A stretch of 23,694 bases of DNA from Bacillota bacterium (GTDB lineage Bacteria > Bacillota > Dethiobacteria > SKNC01): contig SKLX01000164.1 of assembly GCA_007121375.1 (NCBI GenBank), positions 1 through 23,694 on the forward strand, written 5' to 3'. Shown piece by piece: positions 15,451 to 22,035 of the stretch. The notes below the pieces were generated by a model, which did no database searches, had not been told where the DNA came from, and saw nothing but the letters and a program-made list of their open reading frames with translations. Every line of letters starts with the position of its first letter. The stretch's first letter is position 1. The translations under genes and the position numbers were made by a program.

Positions 15451-16485
15451 ATGAAAAAGTATAATGTGGCCATTGTGGGAGCAACGGGAATGGTTGGTGA
15501 GGCGCTGACCCAGGTGCTGGAGGAAAGGAATTTCCCCATTAACAACCTGAAGATGCTGGCTTCAGCCAGGTCGGCCAATACGGTGATGGAATTTGGTGGA
15601 AAGGAATACCGGATAGAAGAAGCAGAGCCCGGCGCCTTTGAAGGAGTAGATTTTGCCTTCTTCAGCGCTGGCGGTGATGTCAGCAAGGAACTGGCTCCTG
15701 AAGCCGTTAAGCGGGGAACCATTGTGGTGGATAACAGCAGCGCTTTTCGCATGGAACCCGAGATTCCCCTGGTGGTACCGGAGGTTAACCCCCAGGATGT
15801 GGAAGGTCATAAGGGGCTGATTTCCAATCCTAACTGTTCTACTATCCAGCTGGTAGTGGCCCTGCAGCCCCTGCACCAGTTATCCCCCATGAAGAGGGTG
15901 GTAGTTTCCACCTACCAGTCGGTTTCCGGTGCGGGTAAAGAGGCGGTAGATGAGCTTCTGGACCAGTCCCAGGCGATTATTGATGGCAAAGAATTTGAAA
16001 AGAACATGATCCCCCACAAGGGGGCAAAAAGAAATCACCAGATAGCTTTTAACATGGTACCCCAGCTGGATGTTTTCCAGGACAATGGATATACCAAGGA
16101 AGAGATGAAGATTATTAAAGAAACCCAGAAAATAATGGGGCTTCCTCAACTGAAGATTACTTCTACTACCGTCCGGGTTCCCGTGACCCTGGGTCATTCC
16201 GAGTCTGTTAATATTGAGTTTCAAGGGGAGGTTACTCCCCAGGAAGCCCGGAAGGCCCTGGAAAATTTCCCTGGCATTATAGTCATTGATGACCCCGATG
16301 AGCTTTTATATCCCATGCCGGTAGATTGTGCCCACAAAGATGAGGTTTTCGTGGGTAGAATTAGAAGGGATGAGTCGGTAGACTATGGTTTGAACATCTG
16401 GGTGGTTTCCGATAATATCCGCAAAGGAGCTGCCACTAATTCTATTCAGATAGCGGAATGTATAATTGAAAAAGGACTCTGTTAA
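15451..16485 (+). CDS. asd: Aspartate-semialdehyde dehydrogenase
   Basis: Asd reduces aspartyl phosphate to aspartate semialdehyde, the branch point to lysine, threonine and methionine. It is 344 residues, with the NADP-binding VAIVGATGMVGE at the N-terminus, catalytic C129 in SNPNCSTIQLV, and VPVTLGHSESV holding the active-site His. The start has CAGGAGGGAT upstream. It is fourth in the lysine operon, 42 nt after dapL and 14 nt before the aspartokinase, whose product it uses. Confidence 0.97.
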   Translation: MKKYNVAIVGATGMVGEALTQVLEERNFPINNLKMLASARSANTVMEFGGKEYRIEEAEPGAFEGVDFAFFSAGGDVSKELAPEAVKRGTIVVDNSSAFRMEPEIPLVVPEVNPQDVEGHKGLISNPNCSTIQLVVALQPLHQLSPMKRVVVSTYQSVSGAGKEAVDELLDQSQAIIDGKEFEKNMIPHKGAKRNHQIAFNMVPQLDVFQDNGYTKEEMKIIKETQKIMGLPQLKITSTTVRVPVTLGHSESVNIEFQGEVTPQEARKALENFPGIIVIDDPDELLYPMPVDCAHKDEVFVGRIRRDESVDYGLNIWVVSDNIRKGAATNSIQIAECIIEKGLC

Positions 16486-16499
16486 GAGGGTGGGGAAAA

Positions 16500-17741
16500 A
16501 TGAAGATAGTTGTTCAAAAGTTTGGCGGCACTTCTGTGGCCACTCCCCAGCTGAGGGAAATGGTTGCCGATAGAATTGAAGAAGCCCGGGAAGAGGATTA
16601 TGGAGTAGTGGTGGTAGTTTCTGCCATGGGCAGGACAGGGGATCCTTATGCTACTGACACCTTAAAAAACCTGGCCTTGAAGGTATGCCCTGACAGTACC
16701 CTGCGGGAACTGGATTTAATAATGTCCTGCGGAGAAATAATATCTTCCGTGGTTATGGCCAATACCCTGCAGGCCCGAGGAATTCCCGCCCGGGCCATGA
16801 CAGGTTTTCAGGCGGGGATGCTAACCGATGAGGAATTTTCCCAGGCAGAAGTATCCAGCTGTAAGCCAGACAAGATCCTGGAAGCTCTCCAAGGGGGAGA
16901 AGTAGTAATTGCGGCAGGCTTTCAAGGAATTTCCGAGAATAAAGAAATAACTACTCTGGGGAGGGGAGGCAGTGATACTTCTGCCGTAATCCTGGGGGCT
17001 GCCCTTAACGCAGAAAAGGTAGAAATATTTACTGATGTAAGCGGAGTTATGACGGCAGATCCCAAGCTTTTAGAGGAAGCCCGCATCATTGACCACCTGA
17101 CCTACAGCGAAGTCTGCCATATGGCCTATGAAGGAGCTAAAGTGATTCACCCTCCGGCGGTGGAAATAGCCATGCAGCATAATGTCAGCCTGGTTATTAA
17201 AAACCCCGCCGAGTCGGGAAGGGGCACCCTCATTAACAATGAATACAGTGAGCAGAAGGGCTTTCACAAAAGAAAAAGAATTATAACGGGCATTGCCCAT
17301 GCTGATGACCTGGTCCAGTTAAAGGTAAAGCTGCCCCCCGATGGTTCCATATCCGAGCTTGACCTTTTCCAGCAGTTGGCAGATGCCAAAATCAGCATTG
17401 ATATGATTACGGTTTTTCCTGAAGTTAAAGTTTTCAGTATCCTGCAGCCCCTCCTGGCCAAGGGGGAAAAATTACTTAAGGAAATGAAGGTTGATTATGA
17501 AGTGATTAAGGGCTGCGCCAAGGTTTCCGTGATAGGGGTGGCCATGCGGAATATTCCCGGGGTTATGGCCCAGGTGGTTAAAGCTCTGAACCAGCAGGAA
17601 ATAAAAATTTTGCAAACGGGAGATTCCAATATCAGCATATCCCTTCTTATGGAGGAAAAGGATTTGAAAAGGGCCATCAAAGCCCTCCACGACCATTTTG
17701 AATTAGGTAAGGTACAGGAGATTCCTGCCGAAACCTTTTAG
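16500..17741 (+). CDS. dapG: Aspartokinase, DapG-type with two C-terminal ACT domains
   Basis: This enzyme phosphorylates aspartate, the first committed step of the aspartate family. It is 413 residues. VQKFGGTSV (residues 5-13) and GRGGSDTSAV belong to the kinase core, as does TDVSGVMTADPKL. Two ACT domains occupy about residues 265-410. The start segment, VVVVVSAMGRTGDPYATD, closely resembles Bacillus subtilis DapG (aspartokinase I, inhibited by meso-DAP) as I recall it, more than LysC. I therefore prefer dapG, though lysC is a possible name. It ends the riboswitch-controlled operon and is followed 15 nt later by a strong terminator. Confidence 0.92.
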   Translation: MKIVVQKFGGTSVATPQLREMVADRIEEAREEDYGVVVVVSAMGRTGDPYATDTLKNLALKVCPDSTLRELDLIMSCGEIISSVVMANTLQARGIPARAMTGFQAGMLTDEEFSQAEVSSCKPDKILEALQGGEVVIAAGFQGISENKEITTLGRGGSDTSAVILGAALNAEKVEIFTDVSGVMTADPKLLEEARIIDHLTYSEVCHMAYEGAKVIHPPAVEIAMQHNVSLVIKNPAESGRGTLINNEYSEQKGFHKRKRIITGIAHADDLVQLKVKLPPDGSISELDLFQQLADAKISIDMITVFPEVKVFSILQPLLAKGEKLLKEMKVDYEVIKGCAKVSVIGVAMRNIPGVMAQVVKALNQQEIKILQTGDSNISISLLMEEKDLKRAIKALHDHFELGKVQEIPAETF

Positions 17742-17756
17742 ATTAGAAACCATAAT

Positions 17757-17787
17757 CCCTCTCCACCTCCAGGAGGGGGTTTATTTT
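17757..17787 (+). terminator. Intrinsic terminator of the lysine operon
   Basis: CCCTCTCC (17757-17764) pairs with GGAGGGGG (17772-17779), 8 bp with one U-G pair, loop ACCTCCA, followed by TTTATTTT. The next ribosome site and gene begin immediately after the T-run. Confidence 0.9.
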
Positions 17788-17798
17788 GGGGGTATTTT

Positions 17799-18614
17799 AT
17801 GTGTGAGTTTTGCACCCGGCACGGGGAAGGAAAAAAATGGTACGAAAATATGGAAAACTACTCTAAAGAAGTTTTTTCCCGGGTTAATTCTAAAGATAAC
17901 CTGAAGAAATATTTAAGGGGCTTTAGAAAAAGGCTTTCCTTTTTACCTTATACCGCTTACCGGGTCAAAAAACTTTTTCCCGGCCTCTATGACTCCTTGG
18001 TTTACCCCCGGGTAACCTCCCACCTTAAAAAAACCCATTTTGGGCAGGTAGTTCCCCTGGAGGATGCCTTTAATATAGTGGAGAGGGTTCATTCCATCGT
18101 GAGGCTACCCTGTGTATGCCGCAAGGTTACCAGGGGAAAGGAGTACAGGTACTGCCTGGGGGTAGGTATGGACCTGAGGGAATATGTTCAGGATGTGCCT
18201 GATTTTCAAAACTTTGATCTCATATCCCGGGAAAAGGCGAAAAAGCTCCTCAACTATCTGGAGGGGGAGGGAATGGTCCACAGTATCTGGACCTTTGGGA
18301 CCCCTTTTATAGGGGCTATTTGTAATTGTGACCGGGACTGCATGGCCTACAATGTCCAGGTGAAATTTGATATTGCCAAAGCCATGTGGAAGGGGGAATA
18401 TGTGGCTCAAATTGACCCTTTCCTTTGTAACGGCTGCAGGCAGTGCATGAAACAATGTATTTTTCAGGGGGTGGAATATGACATGAGGGAAGAGAAATGC
18501 CGGGTAAATATTCAAAAGTGCTATGGGTGCGGCATATGCCGGAAGGTATGCAAAAAGGAGGCTTTAAACCTCCAGGACCGTTACCAGGTAATGGGGTCCC
18601 AGGCCGTATGGTAA
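17799..18614 (+). CDS. Cys-rich 2x[4Fe-4S] ferredoxin-like protein
   Basis: 271 residues with 17 cysteines. The C-terminus has two classic ferredoxin motifs: C210-x2-C213-x2-C216-x3-C220 and C241-x2-C244-x2-C247-x3-C251, each followed as usual by a hydrophobic turn. The larger N-terminal part has no domain I can name, but it holds C2xxC5, C105xC107...C119, and C175xC177xxxC181. The last two groups could hold another cluster or metal. Proteins starting MCEFCxxHGEGKKWY occur in Clostridia as unassigned ferredoxins. The function is not known; electron transfer is the safe guess. The ribosome site (GGGGG, 17788-17792) abuts the upstream terminator, and no separate promoter is seen. Confidence 0.85.
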   Translation: MCEFCTRHGEGKKWYENMENYSKEVFSRVNSKDNLKKYLRGFRKRLSFLPYTAYRVKKLFPGLYDSLVYPRVTSHLKKTHFGQVVPLEDAFNIVERVHSIVRLPCVCRKVTRGKEYRYCLGVGMDLREYVQDVPDFQNFDLISREKAKKLLNYLEGEGMVHSIWTFGTPFIGAICNCDRDCMAYNVQVKFDIAKAMWKGEYVAQIDPFLCNGCRQCMKQCIFQGVEYDMREEKCRVNIQKCYGCGICRKVCKKEALNLQDRYQVMGSQAVW

Positions 18615-18641
18615 GAAAATAAGATTTTAATTTTTATTTTC
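18615..18641. repeat. AT-rich inverted repeat between convergent genes
   Basis: GAAAATAA (18615-18622) and TTATTTTC (18634-18641) are perfect inverted copies just after the ferredoxin stop and 18 nt before the end of the minus-strand methyltransferase. It may be a weak bidirectional terminator, but the stem has only two G-C-type pairs' worth of stability at most. Confidence 0.4.
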
Positions 18642-18658
18642 AGGTGATGAATATTAAA

Positions 18659-19324
18659 TTATTTTTCTTTTTCCATGACCAGAGTGTTTTTGTGGTCTGT
18701 ATACAGCACCCTTAAGGGGAAGCTATTTTCAATCCAGTAGAAGGTTTCAAGGCTGTAAAAGGTGACATGGGTAGGATCATTTATATACCACCAATCCTGG
18801 AAACCCTCCGGGGAAGGGTGAAAGAGGGTCATCAGGGAAAGATGGCCTCCAGTTTTCAAGTGGTTGAGGAAAAAGTTCCATGTTTTTAAAGGATCAAAAG
18901 CGTGCTCCAGGACCTCGGTGCAGGTAATCAGGTCATATTTACTTCCCAGGGAAAATTCCCGGGGGGCAAAAAAGGGATCGTAAATTTCCGTGGTTATTCC
19001 CTTTCTTTCCAGTAAAACCCTTAGAACAGGCCCGGGTCCGCAGCCAAAGTCAAGGGCCTGGCAGGGGGGAGATGAAAAGGGCAGAACGGCTTTTTCTATG
19101 AATTTTTCAAACATTTCTACGTAGCCTTTATTATCTAAAGTATTTTTGTGGGATTCATATCTTTCCTTTTCTTTTTCCCGGTGAGGTCTGAAAAGGGGAT
19201 CCAGGAAAATTAAATCACATTCCGGGCAGTGGTAATATGTTTTGTCGGCACAGGAAAAGCCATTAGAAGGGCTGAAGCAAAGGGTGCAGCTCCTTTGTTT
19301 ATTTTTTTTCCACGCTATGCCCAT
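18659..19324 (-). CDS. Class I SAM-dependent methyltransferase with N-terminal zinc ribbon
   Basis: 221 residues, the only minus-strand gene supported here. C13xxC16 and C33xxC36 (YHCPECDLIFLDP) form a zinc-ribbon-like knuckle at the N-terminus. The SAM-binding motif I is ALDFGCGPGP (about 90-99), and ITCTEVLEHAFDP fits motif IV/post-IV of the Methyltransf_23 group. The acceptor cannot be inferred. The ATG has GGGGG and, further up, AAGGAG on the minus strand. It converges with the ferredoxin gene and diverges from the T-box operon. It does not share an obvious pathway with either neighbour. Confidence 0.85.
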   Translation of the reverse strand: MGIAWKKNKQRSCTLCFSPSNGFSCADKTYYHCPECDLIFLDPLFRPHREKEKERYESHKNTLDNKGYVEMFEKFIEKAVLPFSSPPCQALDFGCGPGPVLRVLLERKGITTEIYDPFFAPREFSLGSKYDLITCTEVLEHAFDPLKTWNFFLNHLKTGGHLSLMTLFHPSPEGFQDWWYINDPTHVTFYSLETFYWIENSFPLRVLYTDHKNTLVMEKEK

Positions 19325-19356
19325 CCTTAAACCCCCTTACTCCTTTTAATTACATT

Positions 19357-19385
19357 ATTATAAATTAAAAACATTGATTTTACCA
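19357..19385 (-). promoter_or_regulatory. Possible promoter of the methyltransferase gene
   Basis: Read on the minus strand, a perfect TATAAT (19357-19362 on +) lies 33 nt upstream of the start codon. The -35 at a 17-bp spacing (TGGTAA) is poor, so the call rests on the -10 and position. Confidence 0.35.
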
Positions 19386-19410
19386 CCAGGCCAAAATTTT
19401 TGTTGTCCCG

Positions 19411-19441
19411 AAAATTCCGTGTCAATAAAATTCCGTTGACA
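19411..19441. repeat. Direct repeat and inverted repeat overlapping the T-box promoter -35
   Basis: AAAATTCCGT occurs at 19411-19420 and 19427-19436, 16 bp apart. In addition TGTCAA (19420-19425) and TTGACA (19436-19441) are inverted copies 10 bp apart. The second half of the dyad is the -35 box itself, so a protein bound here would block the promoter. It may also be chance in AT-rich DNA. Confidence 0.6.
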
Positions 19442-19464
19442 AAAAGGTAAGGGCGTAGTAAAAT
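19436..19464 (+). promoter_or_regulatory. Promoter of the aromatic amino acid operon
   Basis: A consensus -35 TTGACA (19436-19441) is followed after 17 bp by TAAAAT (19459-19464). Transcription should start near 19471, just before T-box stem I. Confidence 0.78.
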
Positions 19465-19487
19465 TAACCTCAAATTATTATAAGTCA

Positions 19488-19808
19488 CTTCGATGATCGG
19501 GAATAGTAAGTATTAATTAGGGCTATAGAGAGCTGGGGGAGGCTGGAACCCCGGTGCCAGGATTAGTGCTGAATACACCCGAGAGAGGCAAACCCAAAGC
19601 AGGGCCTAAATTATTCTCTAGTATGCCGGCACTGTCAGTAGGCTTTGACGGATTCTTCCACCGTTAAAAGGAAGGGGGTATAAGAGGGTAAAAAAACCTT
19701 CCGTACCCTTACAGAGGGGGTTTTACGGGAATATGTATTCCAGTAAAACCAACCAGGGTGGTACCGCAGAAGCGAAGCTTTTGTCCCTTAGGGATGAGAG
19801 CTTTTTTT
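19488..19808 (+). promoter_or_regulatory. T-box leader, tyrosine specifier (UAC)
   Basis: T-box RNAs sense uncharged tRNA. Stem I base pairs TCGGG (19497-19501) with CCCGA (19578-19582). The internal loop next to it has the AGTA motif (19505-19508) on one side and GAATACA on the other, placing UAC (Tyr) at 19574-19576 as specifier. A long hairpin at 19719-19750 (GGTTTTAC/GTAAAACC and GGAATA/TATTCC) corresponds to stem III. The T-box sequence AGGGTGGTACCGC is at 19755-19767; its UGGU bulge suits a tRNA with A at position 73, as in tRNA-Tyr. The terminator follows. Tyrosine starvation would therefore turn on aroF, tyrA and aroA. The 519-nt gap between genes is filled by this leader and its promoter region. 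Confidence 0.93.
19775..19808 (+). terminator. T-box-controlled intrinsic terminator
   Basis: The arm at 19775-19787 pairs with 19791-19803 over 13 bp (three G-U pairs) around TTA. Seven Ts follow or overlap the end (19802-19808). It would compete with the antiterminator that includes the T-box sequence. Confidence 0.88.
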
Positions 19809-19843
19809 AGTTTATTCAAATATTTTTTAAAGGAGGAAGAGGA

Positions 19844-20857
19844 ATGATAATTGTAATGAATCCTGATGCAAAGAAAGAGAATGTTGATGAGGTGGTTAGC
19901 AGGCTGAAGGAACTGGGATTTGGCATTCATATGTCAGAAGGTGAAAGCAGGACGGTAATTGGAGCTATAGGAGATAGGACCAGGGCCCTGTCCCTGGGAT
20001 TGGAAGCCATGGAGGGGGTTGAACAGGTTGTCCCTATTTCCAAGCCTTACAAACTGGTGAGCCGGGAGTTTAAAGGAGAAAATTCGGTTATTAACTTTAA
20101 CGGGGTTAAGGTAGGGGGAGAGAATGTTATAATAATGGCAGGGCCCTGTGCTGTGGAGAGCGAAGAGCAAATAATTGAAACGGCTGTTTCCGTTAAAGAA
20201 TCGGGAGCTTCATTTTTAAGGGGTGGAGCTTATAAGCCCCGAACTTCTCCCTATGCCTTCCAGGGGATGGAGGAGGAAGGCTTAAAAATTATGGCCCGGG
20301 CCCGGGAGAAAACAGGACTTTTTATAGTCACCGAAGTTATTGATCCCCAGGGAGTTTCCCTGGTGGCAGAATATGCAGATGTACTCCAGGTGGGCGCCCG
20401 CAACATGCAAAACTTTAATCTTTTAAGGGAGTTAAGCCATGCCCGTAAGCCCGTTCTTTTAAAGAGAGGCCTTTCGGCAACTATTGAAGAATGGCTGATG
20501 GCTGCCGAATACATTATGTCCGGTGGTAACTATGATGTTATACTTTGTGAAAGGGGTATAAGGACCTTTGAAACCCATACCCGCAATACCCTGGATTTAA
20601 GCAGTATCCCCGTGGTAAAGCAGTTAAGCCACCTGCCTGTTATTGTTGACCCCAGCCATGGAACAGGACAGCGACAGCTGGTTCCCTCCATGTGTAAAGG
20701 GGCTGTGGCAGCAGGGGCTGACGGTTTAATGGTAGAAGTTCATCCTAACCCCGATAAAGCTTTTTGTGATGGGCCCCAGTCTTTAGATTTAAACCAGTTC
20801 AAGAATATGATAGAAGAGTTAAAGAAGGTAGCGGAAAGTGTAGGCAGATCAATTTAA
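19844..20857 (+). CDS. aroF: 3-deoxy-7-phosphoheptulonate (DAHP) synthase, type I-beta with N-terminal regulatory domain
   Basis: This enzyme condenses phosphoenolpyruvate and erythrose 4-phosphate, the first step of the shikimate pathway. It is 337 residues. Residues ~1-70 are a ferredoxin-like domain (MIIVMNPDAKKENVDEVV), as in the tyrosine/phenylalanine-inhibited enzyme of Thermotoga. The barrel has MAGPCAVES (metal ligand C102), RGGAYKPRTSPYAFQG (PEP binding), VDPSHGTGQR and EVHPNPDKAFCDGPQSL. The ATG follows AAAGGAGGAAGAGG. It is the first gene after the tyrosine T-box. The family also includes AroA(G)-type names, so the symbol is conventional. Confidence 0.95.
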   Translation: MIIVMNPDAKKENVDEVVSRLKELGFGIHMSEGESRTVIGAIGDRTRALSLGLEAMEGVEQVVPISKPYKLVSREFKGENSVINFNGVKVGGENVIIMAGPCAVESEEQIIETAVSVKESGASFLRGGAYKPRTSPYAFQGMEEEGLKIMARAREKTGLFIVTEVIDPQGVSLVAEYADVLQVGARNMQNFNLLRELSHARKPVLLKRGLSATIEEWLMAAEYIMSGGNYDVILCERGIRTFETHTRNTLDLSSIPVVKQLSHLPVIVDPSHGTGQRQLVPSMCKGAVAAGADGLMVEVHPNPDKAFCDGPQSLDLNQFKNMIEELKKVAESVGRSI

Positions 20858-20885
20858 ACTGAATGGGAAGTCAGGGTGAGTTGAA

Positions 20886-21992
20886 ATGGATAAAGAGCTT
20901 TTTAATAAGGCAGTTATCCTTGGGGTGGGTTTAATGGGGGGATCCCTGGGGATGGCTTTAAAAAACCGCAGGCTGGTTGGAGAAGTTACAGGGTTTTTTA
21001 GAGAAAGGGCCAAAATTGAAGAAGCCCTCCACCTGGGTGCCGTAGACACAGGCACCACCAGTCTACCCCAGGCGTTACAGGGTGCTGACCTGGTAATTGT
21101 AGGAACCCCCGTAGGGGTTATCCCTAAAATCCTGGAGGAAATGAAGTCTTACCTGGAGCCGGGCTGTATTGTAACGGACCTGGGTAGCACCAAAGAGGAG
21201 GTGACTGCCAGGGCAGAGGAAATTCTCCCCCCGGAAGTATTTTTTGTAGGAGGACACCCCATGACAGGTTCAGAAGAATGGGGGGTGAAAGGGGCCAATC
21301 CCTACCTCCTGGAAAATGCCATATATGTTTTAACGGCGACTCCCCAAACTGATTCCAGGGCTGTGCAGGCTTTAAAAATGATGGTAGAAGAAGTCGGTTC
21401 CCAAAACCTTATAATGGATCCCCAGGAGCATGATCTCCTGGTGGCGGCAGTTAGCCACCTCCCCCATTTGTCGGCGGTAACCCTGGTAAACACCATTTCT
21501 GAAACGGGAGCTGACCTGGATAAAGCTCTTTTCCTGGCGGCAGGAGGCTTTAAAGATACTACCCGGATAGCCATGGGAAATCCCCTTATGTGGAGGGATA
21601 TCTGTCTTTCTAACAGGGAAATGATTCTTAAATGCCTTAAAATTTTCAAAGAACAGATTGAAAAAATGGAAAAACATATCGAGTATCGCCAGGAAGAGGA
21701 AATAGAAAGGGAGCTGGAAAAGGCCAGGGATCTAAGGAAAAACATACCTGAAAGGGTCAAAGGCCTTCTTCCCGGCATCTATGATCTGGTGGTTTTGGTG
21801 GGGGATGTTCCTGGAGTTATAGGTAAAATAGCTACTATTTTTGGAAACGCAGGAATAAATATAAAAGACATCGAGATTTTAAAAAGCAGGGAAGAGGGAG
21901 GTTCAATCAGGTTTAGTTTTTCAACTTTAGAGGACCGGAACAGGGCTCATAAGCTTTTGGATAAAGAAAAGTTCCAGGTCACGTTGAGGTAG
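20886..21992 (+). CDS. tyrA: Prephenate dehydrogenase with C-terminal ACT domain
   Basis: TyrA oxidatively decarboxylates prephenate to 4-hydroxyphenylpyruvate, the tyrosine branch. It is 368 residues. The Rossmann motif is VILGVGLMGGSLGMAL near the N-terminus, and GSTKEE, GGHPMTGSEEWG and AVSHLPHLSA are typical prephenate dehydrogenase segments. Residues from ~297 (LPGIYDLVVLVGDVPGVIGK) form an ACT domain, which probably binds tyrosine. An arogenate-using variant is possible. It begins 28 nt after aroF, with GGGTGAG upstream, and its tyrosine role agrees with the UAC specifier of the leader. Confidence 0.95.
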   Translation: MDKELFNKAVILGVGLMGGSLGMALKNRRLVGEVTGFFRERAKIEEALHLGAVDTGTTSLPQALQGADLVIVGTPVGVIPKILEEMKSYLEPGCIVTDLGSTKEEVTARAEEILPPEVFFVGGHPMTGSEEWGVKGANPYLLENAIYVLTATPQTDSRAVQALKMMVEEVGSQNLIMDPQEHDLLVAAVSHLPHLSAVTLVNTISETGADLDKALFLAAGGFKDTTRIAMGNPLMWRDICLSNREMILKCLKIFKEQIEKMEKHIEYRQEEEIERELEKARDLRKNIPERVKGLLPGIYDLVVLVGDVPGVIGKIATIFGNAGINIKDIEILKSREEGGSIRFSFSTLEDRNRAHKLLDKEKFQVTLR

Positions 21993-22035
21993 GTAAGCTG
22001 ACAGGATTGGCCAGGCAGTAAGAAAGGAGCAAAAG

